DNA of 64,000 bases from Paraniabella hibiscisoli (GCF_022512515.1 NZ_JAKWBK010000001.1:434001-498000), one strand, 5' to 3'; positions 10,578 through 21,025 are shown, counted from the first letter of the stretch. Notes: generated by a model from the sequence alone, not told the origin. A program made the numbers and translations.

Positions 10578-11287
10578 AACTTTTTTTTTAAACATTGACT
10601 ATTTGACATAAAATTTTTAAGCTAAAATAATTGTTCTTCAAATTAAGAACGCTAGAAAATAAAAAATGATCATTTCTGTTGGGGAGATTTGTTTTTCATT
10701 TCATTTGTGTTTTACTTCTTTAATATCGAGAGTTTTTAACCCCAAAGTATTAACAGAGGGATAAATTTTTTATGTAAAGAATTCTTCCATTGCACACACC
10801 TAAAGTGAAAGTTGCGCTTTTAAAATTATTTTGGCTTGGAAAGGCATTTGACTTCAGTCCATCTATTGTTATAAGACGATGTCTTTCAATTTGAACTAAC
10901 TTTATCGTCTCATACAACTTCTTCAGTCTGCAACTGCAGTCATCTTCTCAACTCTACATGAAATCTATTATAGTGTGTGAAAGTTTTAATGTTGTTTTCC
11001 GGTGTAGCTGTATCCAAAAGAGCTAGCTGCATAATATTTTATTGGTGATTCAATCTTGGTCGTATTTTCTAGCATTGGGCCGCAAAAAACAGGTTAAAAT
11101 AAATAAGTCGGTTAATGCTAATCAAAAATAAATCTAAATCAATGCACCTGTTTACGAAATGCGGAAAATATCAATTGACTAAAATCAATTTCATTGTTTC
11201 AACATAGTGTACATTCAGGAGTGAACAGGAGAACTACCTGAACCCGGTCCAATACGGAAATAAAAAAATCAATGTAATTTTGACCTG
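10578..11287. other. AT-rich intergenic region
   Basis: About 700 bases with no convincing gene on either strand. It must hold the promoter of the lipoprotein gene (minus strand). It also holds the right copy of the 21-bp repeat (11149-11169), and the S4 gene's -7 element TAATTTTG at 11275-11282, five bases before the start codon. Confidence 0.6.
11149..11169. repeat. 21-bp direct repeat, right copy
   Basis: An exact match in the same orientation to 9741-9761; the flanking bases on either side do not match. It lies about 106 bases upstream of the S4 gene promoter. Confidence 0.9.
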
Positions 11288-11707
11288 ATGACAGACAAAG
11301 AAAAATTACGCCTCGATAAATATTTATGGTCTATCCGCCTGTTTAAAACCCGGCGGATTGCTACCGATGCCTGCAACGATAACCGGGTGAAATACCAGGA
11401 AGAATCGGCCAAACCGGGTAAAAACGTGCACTTGGGAGATATATATGATATAAGAACCGAAGGCCGTAAATGGCGTATTAAAGTAACCGGGCTTTTACAT
11501 ACCCGTTTGAAATACGAAGAAGCCATCAAATATTACACTGATCTGACTCCGCCTGAAGAACTGGAAAAATCAAATAACCAGGCTGCTTCCTTCTACAGCG
11601 GTAAGCGCCTGAGCAAAATTGGCCGTCCTACCAAAAAGAACGTCGCAGCCTGGATGGCTTTATGGACGGGGACGAACTACCCGAAGAAAATTTATAACGG
11701 ACTGTAA
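11288..11707 (+). CDS. S4-domain RNA-binding protein, Hsp15 family
   Basis: A 139-residue intact protein. The S4 fold opens with LRLDKYLWSIRLFKTRRIATDAC, followed by the alpha-L basic motif and KPGKNVHLGDIYDI, matching Hsp15-like proteins that bind stalled 50S subunits. The Lys/Arg-rich tail (SGKRLSKIGRPTKKN) resembles the family's basic C-terminus. The -7 element 11275-11282 lies five bases before the ATG, so the transcript is probably leaderless. Confidence 0.88.
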   Translation: MTDKEKLRLDKYLWSIRLFKTRRIATDACNDNRVKYQEESAKPGKNVHLGDIYDIRTEGRKWRIKVTGLLHTRLKYEEAIKYYTDLTPPEELEKSNNQAASFYSGKRLSKIGRPTKKNVAAWMALWTGTNYPKKIYNGL

Positions 11708-11881
11708 CGAATGCTGTTCGCCCGGTACTAACCTATTACATGAAGTGTTACCCCGCCTGTTGCAGTCGGGCAGGTGCCAGGATGCTATGACGCAAAGGAG
11801 AAAAAGATCTTTCTTTGCTAATAAGCAGCGCGCCTTTGTGGCTTCGCGATTAACAAATAGTATCATTATTCAATCACCATT

Positions 11882-12385
11882 TTGGCAGAAAAAGAGCAGG
11901 CATTTTTACAACTCATGAAGCAACATGCAGGCATACTGCATAAGGTTGCCCGCCTGTATATGGATACCGATGCCGACCGGCAAGACCTTATACAGGAAAT
12001 GATGGCGCAGCTCTGGCGTTCTTTTCACAGCTTTAATGGTGGCAGCCAGTTTTCCACCTGGATGTACCGCGTGGCATTGAACACCGCATTAACCTGCCTG
12101 CGCAATAATAAAAAGCACACCGATCACTTAGTATACGCCGAAGCGCCTGAAGTGGCCGACCACAGTGTTCATCCGCAAAAGCAGGCGCAGCTGGATGTTT
12201 TTTATGCGGCCACCCATTATTTAAACCCGGTTGAGAAAGCACTGATCTTTTATTTCATGGAAGGCCTTTCGCACAAAGAGATCGGATTACAGCTGGGCAT
12301 CAGCGAAGTAAATGCCCGCGTAAAGCTGAACCGCACCAAAGAAAAATTACAGAAAATCATTAAATCATTGGGCTATGAATTTTGA
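11882..12385 (+). CDS. ECF-type RNA polymerase sigma factor
   Basis: A 167-residue protein. Region 2 is visible as RLYMDTDADRQDLIQEMMAQLWRSFHSF...FSTWMYRVALN (residues about 22-70), and region 4 as LNPVEKALIFYFMEGLSHKEIGLQLGISEVNARVKLNRTKEKL (about 115-158). The annotated start is TTG at 11882; the first in-frame ATG is about 30 bases downstream, so the start is uncertain. It overlaps the next gene by 11 bases, the usual arrangement of a sigma factor with its membrane regulator. Confidence 0.9.
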   Translation: MAEKEQAFLQLMKQHAGILHKVARLYMDTDADRQDLIQEMMAQLWRSFHSFNGGSQFSTWMYRVALNTALTCLRNNKKHTDHLVYAEAPEVADHSVHPQKQAQLDVFYAATHYLNPVEKALIFYFMEGLSHKEIGLQLGISEVNARVKLNRTKEKLQKIIKSLGYEF

Positions 12386-12986
12386 CAACTTAAAATCAGA
12401 ATGGGATAAAGAAAGCACCGAAAATGTGCAAATACCCGATGCCATAGAAAAGCTGCAAACGGCCAAACACCCGCTGGCTCAGCTAAAAGCTACAATGAAG
12501 AAGGAGTTGCAAATGCAGGTAGTTAGCCTGGCATTATTTATTTTCTTCCCATTCATTCTTCAAATGGAGTCTTCGCTCTACCTCATCTATTACCTGGGTT
12601 TTATGCTCATCACCGTTATATCTGTGTATTACCTGGTAGCATTTTCAAAGTTTTACAAAACAGTCGATTCCTTCGACCTGGCTACAAAAGACCAGCTACT
12701 GGAAATTTACTTTGACCTGCGTTTGAATATGGAACGGTATAGGTCCTGGGCTTTTTTGCTTACCCCCTTCCTGATGTTCACCATTGGGCTTTTCTCCTAT
12801 AGCCATTTATTAAGAGCGGGAAAGTGGGACAATTTTACCGGGCTGCCCGTTGTGCTCTTGTTTGTAATAGGATTTGCCTCGATGATCTTTATGATCGCTG
12901 CTACCAACTGGTGGCTAAAATACTATTATGGAAAATATGTTGATCAACTGAAAGCCGTGATCGATTCACTAAAAGAAGACAATTAA
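12375..12986 (+). CDS. Four-helix membrane protein, probable sigma-factor regulator
   Basis: A 203-residue protein with a soluble N-terminus (residues 1-48: MNFDNLKSEWDKES..., amphipathic) and four membrane helices in two pairs (about 49-66, 68-90, 122-142, 155-178). No zinc-binding HxxxCxxC anti-sigma motif is present. Translational overlap with the ECF sigma gene (12375-12385) is the main evidence that it controls that sigma factor. The N-terminal soluble segment would be the sigma-binding part if so. Confidence 0.6.
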   Translation: MNFDNLKSEWDKESTENVQIPDAIEKLQTAKHPLAQLKATMKKELQMQVVSLALFIFFPFILQMESSLYLIYYLGFMLITVISVYYLVAFSKFYKTVDSFDLATKDQLLEIYFDLRLNMERYRSWAFLLTPFLMFTIGLFSYSHLLRAGKWDNFTGLPVVLLFVIGFASMIFMIAATNWWLKYYYGKYVDQLKAVIDSLKEDN

Positions 12987-13019
12987 CGGGCCTGGCCGGA
13001 ATAATATCTGCCTACGGCT

Positions 13020-13027
13020 TAAATTTG
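13020..13027 (+). promoter_or_regulatory. -7 promoter element of trmD
   Basis: TAAATTTG matches TAnnTTTG. Only four bases separate it from the ATG at 13032, so the mRNA is predicted to be leaderless. Confidence 0.6.
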
Positions 13028-13031
13028 CAGC

Positions 13032-13708
13032 ATGCATATCGATATACTTACCGTGTTACCCGACCTGTTGACCAGTCCTTTTGAGCATAGCATTATGAAA
13101 CGTGCGCAGGATAAGGGCCTGTTGACCGTTAAAGTACATCAACTACGCCAATGGGCGGTGAACGAGTATGGACAAATAGACGACTATCAATATGGTGGCG
13201 GGGCAGGTATGGTAATGATGTGCGAACCCCTGGCTAATGCCATTGAGCAATTGTCGAAAGACCGGACTTACGATGATATTATTTACTTAACACCGGATGG
13301 TGAGCGCCTGAACCAGAAAATGGCCAACAGCTTTTCGCTTAAAAATAACCTGCTCATGATCTGCGGGCATTATAAGGGTATTGACGAACGTATCCGCCAG
13401 CAATATGTAACCAAAGAAATATCTATTGGCGATTATGTATTAAGCGGCGGTGAGCTGGCGGCGGCAGTATTGGTAGATTCTATCGGAAGACTGCTACCCG
13501 GCGTGTTGGGTGATGAAACCTCAGCCCTCACCGATTCTTTCCAGGATAATTTACTTGCCCCTCCTGTATATACCCGCCCCGTTGATTTTCGTGGCCTTAA
13601 AGTACCGGATGTATTAATGAGCGGCGACCACAAAAAATAGACAACTGGCGCTACGAGCAGTCGGTTCAGCGTACTAAAGACAGGAGGCCTGACTTGCTGG
13701 AGGATTAA
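13032..13708 (+). CDS. trmD: tRNA (guanine37-N1)-methyltransferase (one frameshift near the end)
   Basis: About 225 residues. It methylates G37 of tRNAs reading CNN/CGG codons and so prevents +1 slippage. Motifs are [10 protein letters not shown] at the start, [13 protein letters not shown], the SAM-binding knot [12 protein letters not shown], and [13 protein letters not shown]. The apparent stop at 13638-13640 follows an A6 run; with one more A the frame continues as [23 protein letters not shown] to TAA 13706-13708, the normal TrmD ending. The break is therefore a sequencing error, not a truncated gene. Confidence 0.96.
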
Positions 13709-13792
13709 CTTTTATATATACGGTATTTTTCATCAGCAGACGGTATAGAACAGGGAGACCCGCTATCGTAGCTTTGTATAAATACTTTTGCC

Positions 13793-14902
13793 ATGAGAAA
13801 TCAATTTCTAGTAATCCTGCTTTGTCTTGTTTCATCCATATGCGTGCAAGGGCAGTCGTTAACCACATTACCCAGCGGCGGCAATAAAAAAGCCACTGTA
13901 AGTGAACAGGTAGGACTAACGGATATTACGATACAGTACAGCCGGCCGGCAGTGAAAGGGCGCGAAGGAAAGATATGGGGAGCCTTGGTGTATGAAGGAT
14001 TTGGCGACCTGGGTTTTGGTAATAGTAAGGGCGCCCCCTGGCGGGCAGGTGCCAATGAAAACACAACCATCAGCTTTTCTAATCCTGTTAAGATAGAAGG
14101 ACAGCCCATTCCTGCAGGCACTTATGGTTTCTTTATCGCCTATTATCCCAATGAATGCATATTGATATTTTCTAAAAATCATAATTCCTGGGGTAGCTAT
14201 TACTATAACGAAGCAGAAGACGCTCTTCGGGTGAAGGTAACGCCTCAAAGCCTTGACAAATCGGTTGAGTGGCTGCAGTATGCATTCACCAATCAATCAG
14301 AATCTGCTGCCGCTATAACTTTAAGCTGGGAAAAATTATCCATCTCTTTCCGGGTAGAAACAGATTATGTAAATGATCAGTTGAATATGTTCAGACAGGA
14401 GCTAAGAACAGAAAAAGGCTTTGCCTGGCAGGGATGGGAGCAAGCGGCTCAATGGTGCCTGCAACATAATACCAACCTGGAGCAAGCCTTATTATGGTCA
14501 GATTCTGCTACGGGAAAGAGCTTTGGCGGAGACCAGCAATTTGCTACCTGGAACACCAAATCCCAAATACTCGAAAAGCTGGGGAAAAGCAACGAAGCTG
14601 CGCAGGCCATTCAAAAAGGATTGCCCTTTGCGGGCATGAACGATATGCATCAATACGCACGCACCTTGATACAACAGAAAAAAACAAAAGAAGCCGTAGC
14701 TGCATTTAAAGCCAACTTTAAAAAATTTCCGGGTACTTACACAACGCTGATGGGAATGGCAAGAGCTGCTTCTGCTGAAGGTGATTACAAAGCATCATTG
14801 AAATATGCACAGCAGGCTTTACCACTGGTTACAGAAATCAATACAAGGAATTCTATGCTCGGGATCATAGAAAAGTTAAAGGCAGGAAAAGATATCAATT
14901 AA
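13793..14902 (+). CDS. DUF2911 protein with C-terminal TPR repeats
   Basis: A 369-residue intact secreted protein. The signal peptide is MRNQFLVILLCLVSSICVQGQ. DUF2911 occupies residues about 25-185 (TITIQYSRPAVKGREGKIW-type motif, WRAGANENTTISF, IPAGTYGFF, NSWGSYYYNEAEDALRV). Residues about 200-365 form TPR-like repeats (TWNTKSQILEKLGKSNEAAQAI; KTKEAVAAFKANFKKFPG). No enzymatic role is known for DUF2911. Promoter-like TAGCTTTG lies at 13769-13776, and a second, TACTTTTG, at 13783-13790. Confidence 0.85.
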   Translation: MRNQFLVILLCLVSSICVQGQSLTTLPSGGNKKATVSEQVGLTDITIQYSRPAVKGREGKIWGALVYEGFGDLGFGNSKGAPWRAGANENTTISFSNPVKIEGQPIPAGTYGFFIAYYPNECILIFSKNHNSWGSYYYNEAEDALRVKVTPQSLDKSVEWLQYAFTNQSESAAAITLSWEKLSISFRVETDYVNDQLNMFRQELRTEKGFAWQGWEQAAQWCLQHNTNLEQALLWSDSATGKSFGGDQQFATWNTKSQILEKLGKSNEAAQAIQKGLPFAGMNDMHQYARTLIQQKKTKEAVAAFKANFKKFPGTYTTLMGMARAASAEGDYKASLKYAQQALPLVTEINTRNSMLGIIEKLKAGKDIN

Positions 14903-14911
14903 AATACAAAA

Positions 14912-15038
14912 GCCACGGATACACTGATCATATTTGTACATTCATTGCATTTAATATTTTGTTTTATATTCCATAGCTTACTATGAAATAAAAAGCCTCG
15001 AATACACAAATCATATACATCATCTGTGCATCCGTGGC
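14912..15038. repeat. Inverted repeat, CCACGAAT family, copy B
   Basis: The arms GCCACGGATACAC (14912-14924) and GTGCATCCGTGGC (15026-15038) pair at 12 of 13 positions across a 101-base loop. The element lies between the convergent stops of the DUF2911 gene (14902) and fumC (15066). Confidence 0.75.
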
Positions 15039-15065
15039 TATATTTCTTTAAAAGATAAGTAAAGC

Positions 15066-16462
15066 CTATATTTTCCCCACCATCTTCGCAGGTATTACCC
15101 ACTCATCAAATTCTTTGTCGGTCAAATAACCCAGCTTCAAAGCCATCTCTTTCAAAGTCGTTCCTTCTTTATGCGCTTTCTGTGCTATTTCAGCTGATTT
15201 GTAATAACCAATCTTGGTATTTAATGCAGTTACCAACATCAATGAGTTATCCAGGTGTTTTTAATATTAGCCTGAATTGGCTCTATGCCCACCGCACATT
15301 TATCGTTGAACGAGACACAACCGTCTCCTATCAGCCTGGCACTATTCAGGAAGTTGTAGATCATCACCGGCTTAAATACATTCAACTCAAAATGGCCATT
15401 AGCACCTCCGATGCTTATCGCCACATCGTTACCCATTACCTGTGCCGATATCATCGTTAAAGCTTCACATTGGGTAGGGTTTACTTTACCCGGCATGATA
15501 GAAGAGCCCGGCTCATTATCCGGTATAAAGATCTCGCCAATGCCACTACGCGGACCGCTTGACAACATGCGGATATCATTCGCTATTTTCATCAGGCTTA
15601 CGGCAACTGTTTTTAATGCTCCGTGTGCTTCAACAATCGCATCGTGTGCCGCCAGCGCTTCAAATTTATTTTCCGCTGTTTTAAAAGGTAGCTTGGTCAG
15701 TTTCGCGATCTCAGCCGCTACGTTTACATCGTAACCTTCAGGTGTGTTAATACCCGTTCCTACTGCTGTCCCCCCCAGTGCCAATTCACTCAGGTGAGGT
15801 AGTGTATTTTTTATCGCTTTTAATCCGTGATCCAGTTGCGATACATATCCGCTTATTTCCTGACCCAGTGTTAACGGAGTAGCATCCATAAAGTGGGTGC
15901 GACCGATCTTCACCACTTTCATGTATTGTTTGCTCTTCTTCTTTAAAGTATCGCGCAGCTTTTCAATACCCGGTATGGTTACTTCTACCAGTATTTTATA
16001 AGCCGCGATGTGCATAGCTGTTGGGAAAGTATCGTTACTGCTCTGGCTTTTATTTACATCATCATTCGGATGCAGGAATTTTTCTTTGTCGGTCAGCTTT
16101 CCGCCGTTCAACACATGACCTCTGTAAGCTACCACCTCATTTACATTCATATTGCTTTGGGTACCGCTACCGGTTTGCCATACCACTAATGGAAACTCTG
16201 CATCCAGCTTACCATCCAGTATTTCATCGCATACTTTACCAATCAGCACACTTTTATTTTTAGCTAATACTTTAGCCTTTTGGTTGGTAATCGCAGCGGC
16301 TTTTTTCAGGTAAGCAAAGGCGCGGATAATTTCTTTGGGCATTCTATTGGTATCCTGCGCTATTTTAAAATTCTCAATAGAACGCTGGGTTTGTGCGCCG
16401 TAAAACGCCTGGGCAGGCACTTTTACTTCTCCCATGGTGTCCTTTTCAATCCTGTATTCCAT
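15066..16462 (-). CDS. fumC: Fumarate hydratase class II (one frameshift)
   Basis: About 465 residues. It interconverts fumarate and malate in the citric acid cycle, without an iron-sulfur cluster. Motifs are [35 protein letters not shown] and the superfamily signature [15 protein letters not shown]. The frame breaks near 15257: [14 protein letters not shown] continues the protein when one C is restored in AACACCTGG, giving the usual ending [10 protein letters not shown] at 15066. Leader of about 28 bases from the TACGTTTG promoter at 16497-16504. Confidence 0.95.
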
Positions 16463-16764
16463 AATTATTTAAAATTTATTTAATAGGTGATGCTAACAAA
16501 CGTACAGAAAAATTCTCATCCGTTTTTTACTTTGTGTTATAACATTTTCGTAAACGTTTGCGTTCTTTCCGATGCACTCCCCATAACACCTGCCATTCGG
16601 GGCTTTATCCTACCAATTCTTCATGCGGTGGGCCCCGGCTATGGCTTTACGCAACCCCATTGCAATAATAGTTACTGATTCTGCAACCTTGTTTTAATAA
16701 TAGGCGGGGCGAAGGCCCGGGGCATTTCAACCTTGCAATAACTTTGCATGTTATAATAGTGAGT
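16463..16764. other. Divergent promoter region between fumC and copA
   Basis: About 300 bases. On the minus strand TACGTTTG (16504-16497) fits the -7 element of fumC. On the plus strand TAACTTTG (16739-16746) fits the -7 element of the copper ATPase gene, 18 bases before its ATG. I see no gene in between; a short GC-rich patch near 16635-16720 has no recognisable coding or RNA structure. Confidence 0.55.
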
Positions 16765-18915
16765 TATGGAAACCAATAAAAAATACAATGGAAAGTAGAG
16801 GGCATGGACTGTGCCACCTGTGCACTAACCATTAATAAATACCTGAATAAAGAAGGCGCAAAAGATGTAAAAGTAAATTTTGCTACCGGCGCTGTAAGCT
16901 TTGAAAACAATAGCAATCTCGCGGTTGATAAAATCACGAAAGGCCTGGCAGACCTGGGTTACACGGTTGCTGGTGAAGCATCCCATCATGATCATGCACA
17001 CGGGCATAATCATGAAAACAGTAAAACAGGTTTCTTAAAAAACAACGCCCAACGCTTCTGGTTTTGTTTGCCTTTTACGCTGATATTGATGCTACACATG
17101 ATACCGGCCCTGCATCATAGCTGGATCATGCAACCCTATGTACAGCTGGCCTTGAGCTTACCGGTTTATATAGTAGGCATATCTTTCTTCGGGGTAAGCG
17201 CCTGGAAAAGTATTCGTAATGGCATGCTCAATATGAATGTGCTGATCGCCATTGGCGCCACGGCTGCTTTCGTTTATAGCCTGTATGGAACTTTAACCGG
17301 CCAGGATGCCTATATATTTTACGAAACCGCAGCTACTGTAATCACATTGGTTTTCCTCGGAAATTTCATTGAAGAAAAAGCGGTAGACTCTACACAGGCA
17401 CAATTAAAAAAATTATCAGAAAGCCAGGTGGTGATGGCTAATATGATCGCCTATGATAATGAACATAATGAAAATGTGTTCCCGGTAGAAACCAGCTCCC
17501 TGCGTACCGGAGACCTGATCCTGATCAAAAGCGGCGAGCAGGTGCCAACAGACTGTAAGATACTCTGGGGCGACGTGAGCGTGAACGAGGCCATTATTAC
17601 AGGAGAAAGCGCACCTGTTCAAAAAGGTTATAAGCAGGAGCTGATTGGCGGCAGTGTAGTAACAGATGGTACAGTGAAGGCCCAGGTAACAGCTGTGGGT
17701 AAGGATACTGTTTTAGCCGGCATCATTAATATGGTACAGGAAGCCCAGGGAGAGAAACCACCCGTGCAGCAAATGGCCGATAAAATCAGCGCCATTTTTA
17801 TCCCTGTAGTATTGGGCATTGCTGCAATAACACTGGCAGCAAACTGGATCATTTTAAAAGAGTTTACCCCAGCCCTGATGCGCGCTATTGCTGTATTAGT
17901 CATTGCCTGTCCCTGTGCCATGGGCCTGGCTACCCCTGCTGCTATTGCGGTAGGATTAGGAAGAGGCGCCCGCAATGGTATCCTATTTCGTAATGCCACC
18001 AGTCTCGAAAACTTTAAAAATATAAAGCAGGTTGTATTTGATAAAACCGGCACACTTACTACGGGTCAGTTTGCCATCACCGATTATACAATACTGGATA
18101 ATCGTATTGATGAACCTGCATTCCAACTGCTGGTGTATTCTATGGAAAAGTACTCCAATCACCCAATAGCCAAGGCTCTTATTAAAGAATGGAAAACCAA
18201 AGGAGAGATACGCTGGCAGAAGGTAGAAGAAATAAAAGGTGAAGGCATGCGGGCGCTGGATAAAGCCGGGAATGAGTACCGGGCCGGTTCTTATAAAATC
18301 GCAGCACATTTAACAAAAGATGACAGTCATAATATTTATGTATTGGAAAATAATACACTGATAGGTTACATCAATGTAGCAGATGAGTTAAGACCCGAAG
18401 CCAAACAGGTAGTAAGCTATTTTCACAACCGGGGCATTAAAACCGTATTGCTGAGCGGCGACAAGCAATCGAAAGCGCAACATATTGCCAACACACTCGG
18501 CATTGACGAAGTGATCGCTGAAAAAACACCCGAGCAAAAGCTGCAGATCATTGCGCAGAAAAATGCTGAAACGCCGACAGCCATGGTAGGCGACGGCATT
18601 AATGATGCGCCTGCTCTTGCAAAAGCCACCATTGGTATTAGTATGAGCGATGCTTCGCAGATAGCTATGCAAACCGCACAGGTGGTGCTTATGAATCATG
18701 GCTTAAAGAACTTACCCATGGCATTGGGACTTGGGAGGCATACTTATAAAACCATTAAAGAAAACCTGTTCTGGGCTTTCTCTTATAATATCATTGCCAT
18801 ACCCATCGCGGCTCTTGGCTTTTTAACGCCTTCATTCGGCGCATTGATCATGGCATTTAGTGATGTAGTGCTGGCGGCCAATAGCAGCCGGTTGCTGGTG
18901 AAGAAAGTGGATTAA
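16765..18915 (+). CDS. copA: Copper-exporting P1B-type ATPase (one frameshift at the start)
   Basis: About 717 residues. The true start is the ATG at 16765: METNKK, then an A6 run missing one A, then WKVEGMDCATCA. Domains in order are an HMA domain with GMDCATC, a His-rich linker (HHDHAHGHNHE), eight predicted membrane helices, a TGES-type actuator motif (ITGESAPV), the metal-site CPC motif (17908-17916), DKTGTLT (from 18040), HP (SNHPIAKAL) and GDGINDAPAL. CPC with YN in TM7 and MxFS in TM8 points to Cu(I) export rather than zinc. It has its own promoter (16739-16746) and no copper regulator nearby. Confidence 0.92.
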
Positions 18916-18932
18916 ACCATGAGTTAGTTGTG

Positions 18933-18982
18933 TGCCATGAATTCACGAATGATAATAAAAAAGCTTCCGTATATTCGTGGTG
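18933..18982. repeat. Inverted repeat, CCACGAAT family, copy C (degenerate)
   Basis: The sequence GCCATGAATTCACGAATGAT and, after a short loop, ATTCGTGG (18973-18980) resemble the arms of copies A and D. The best pairing is CACGAAT (18944-18950) with ATTCGTG. It lies just after copA and upstream of the Imm7-like gene. Confidence 0.55.
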
Positions 18983-19201
18983 ATAAGAACAAAAATTATT
19001 TAACTTATCTGGCATAGCTGTTGTCATAAGTATCTGTCCATATCGGTCTTTTTAGTGTCATACCGTCTATTGCTTCTTTCTTCGCCTGAGATATCTTACT
19101 ATGAAAACAAATAGTAAACCGCCACCACAAGCAAACTCAGATGTAGGCAATCTGGAGTAATAAGTTGCATTTTTTATTGTTTTCTTTAGCCCTGATAAGA
19201 C

Positions 19202-19594
19202 CTAATACTGTTCTATTATAGAATTCGTTGGAGACAGCATTGAATCTTTTAATTCCTCTACCTTTCCTTTGGCCATTCGGTATATCGTAAAATTATAAAC
19301 ATCTGCCTCATCATTTCTCAAATAAAAGATACCATATGAGCCAATTGCCGTTTTCGTAATAAACTCCCATATTTCCAATACATCGTCAATTTCTTTTCCC
19401 CAATGGTTTATATATCCTTCCCAACGCAGGATGGCAGCCCCATTGATAAATTGCACTTGTGTTCGGGACTTAGTTTCCAAAATCTTATTATTAATATCCT
19501 TTATAATTTTACGCAATTGCAAATCTTCATCCAGGTTCTCCTCTTCGACTTTGTAGCTCGCACTTATATTTGCCCAGCCGTAATATTCTACCAT
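19202..19594 (-). CDS. Imm7-like immunity protein, orphan
   Basis: A 130-residue soluble protein without a signal peptide. The start MVEYYGWANISASY, the middle NGAAILRWEGYINHW, the GSYGIFYLRNDEADVYN block and the ending DSMLSPTNSIIEQY match my recall of the immunity protein 7 family, which protects against polymorphic or contact-delivered toxins. No toxin gene is adjacent. The gene is AT-rich compared with copA and lies between repeat copies C and D. The alternative is an uncharacterised cytosolic protein. Confidence 0.55.
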   Translation of the reverse strand: MVEYYGWANISASYKVEEENLDEDLQLRKIIKDINNKILETKSRTQVQFINGAAILRWEGYINHWGKEIDDVLEIWEFITKTAIGSYGIFYLRNDEADVYNFTIYRMAKGKVEELKDSMLSPTNSIIEQY

Positions 19595-19683
19595 AATTCA
19601 TACTTTTTCACCGTTATTGGTGTTTATTACCGCCATAAATGTAGTCGATCATTTCCTTTTGTCTATGCTTATAAATATAATAT

Positions 19684-19728
19684 ATGCCACGAATGCACAA
19701 ATGATAGTAAAACATCCGTGCATTCGTG
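19684..19728. repeat. Inverted repeat, CCACGAAT family, copy D (compact hairpin)
   Basis: GCCACGAATGCAC (19684-19696) pairs perfectly with GTGCATTCGTGGC (19716-19728) across 19 bases; one further base pair extends the stem on the outside. This is the tightest copy and defines the family. It lies between the stop of the MFS gene (19768) and the start of the Imm7-like gene. Confidence 0.9.
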
Positions 19729-19767
19729 GCAATAAAAAACAATATTTATCTGCTGGCAGGTTACCCT

Positions 19768-21025
19768 CTATGCCGCTGCATTAGCTGACGCTACGGCAAC
19801 AGACTGGCTCTTCTTCTTAATAATCCGCTGTATTACCAACACTGAAACAATCAACAATATCATCGGGATTAGTAACACATAAAAGGCCTTTATCCCTCCT
19901 ACTTCTCCAAACAGTATACCCACGATCCGCGAACCGAGGGTACCTCCAAGAGCAGAAAAAATAATGATAAGGCCGGACATGGGCGAATGCAGATTCTTCG
20001 GCAAATGGCTTAATACCGTTGAATTGAGCAATGGATAAATGGGAGCTATGAACAAGCCTATCAAAGGTAACATAAAACCTAACAGCGGCACATCTAAAAA
20101 GCTGGCCAGCCTGGTAATAGGCGCAGCAATATTGAGCTGTGGCAGTATAGCGAGCAACAAGGCGATAGACAACAACGCACAGCCAATGACAATAACCGCC
20201 CAGGAAATTTTTTAGACAACCAACCGGCAACAAACCTCCCTACCGCCAGTGATATGGCTAACAGCGATGCCATCTGTACACTTAGCTTTTCTGAAAATGA
20301 AAATATCTTTTCGTTAAAACGGGGTAGCCAGGTCATGATCCCTTGTTCAATCATCACAAAGAAAAAAGCCGAACAGATAAATACCAATACCAGGGGAACA
20401 GCGATCAGGGAGAAAGAGCTTTTAAGATCCTCCCTCCAGTTAGCACCGGCAGTGGAGGCAGGTATTTGAACATTCGATAAAATAAGGAACAGGAAAGAAA
20501 CAACAATACCACCGCAAAGCAACAGGTATACATTGAGCCAGGCATTGGTATCCGTTTCCGAATAAAAAGCGGGGAACAGGAAATAAGCACTGGCAATACC
20601 TACCATAAAAATCCTTCTACGGAGCTCATTAAGGCCGAATGCTGCCGGGGCCCGTCGGTAACCACACCAACCAAACTATACACCGATAACTTGATCAACG
20701 CAAAGCTTACTCCTACTGATAAGAACATCATTTTGGCTGACCAGAAACTATTGCCAAAGCGCATACCCAGGCAGCCTACAAATACAATGGCAAGCGCGAT
20801 CAGCATGGCCCTTTTATAACCCAGCCGCGGTAAGAAAGAAGCAATAAAAAAAGATACAATGGCAATGGGCAGGTCTTTAAACGCTTCCAATATAGAAGCT
20901 GCTTTTTCATCCACCCCGTATACATTAATAGACTTAGCAATAACAATACCCACACTATTCAACAGTATGGCAAAAACAAAATAGTTGATATAAAGCGAGA
21001 GCTTGATTTTCCAGTTAGTTGACAT
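19768..21025 (-). CDS. Major facilitator superfamily transporter of the trehalose locus (frameshifted)
   Basis: About 419 residues with twelve predicted helices when two missing bases (near 20600 and near 20200) are restored. The loop between TM2 and TM3 (FLPRLGYKRAMLIALAIVFVG) resembles the MFS signature. It is the last gene of the run trehalase, SusC, SusD, MFS on the minus strand, 66 bases after SusD. Inner-membrane uptake of trehalose or its product is inferred from this position, not from substrate residues. Confidence 0.8.

Noticed and set aside
13801-14296. Antisense frames of 106 and 126 residues over the DUF2911 gene
   Set aside because: The sense gene is intact with signal peptide and domain motifs; the antisense proteins show none.
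16560-16720. Small gene upstream of copA
   Set aside because: Short frames only, with no motif or promoter relation; the region fits divergent promoters.
17628-18309. Long antisense open frames over copA
   Set aside because: They mirror codon bias of the real gene and have no family-like motifs or starts.
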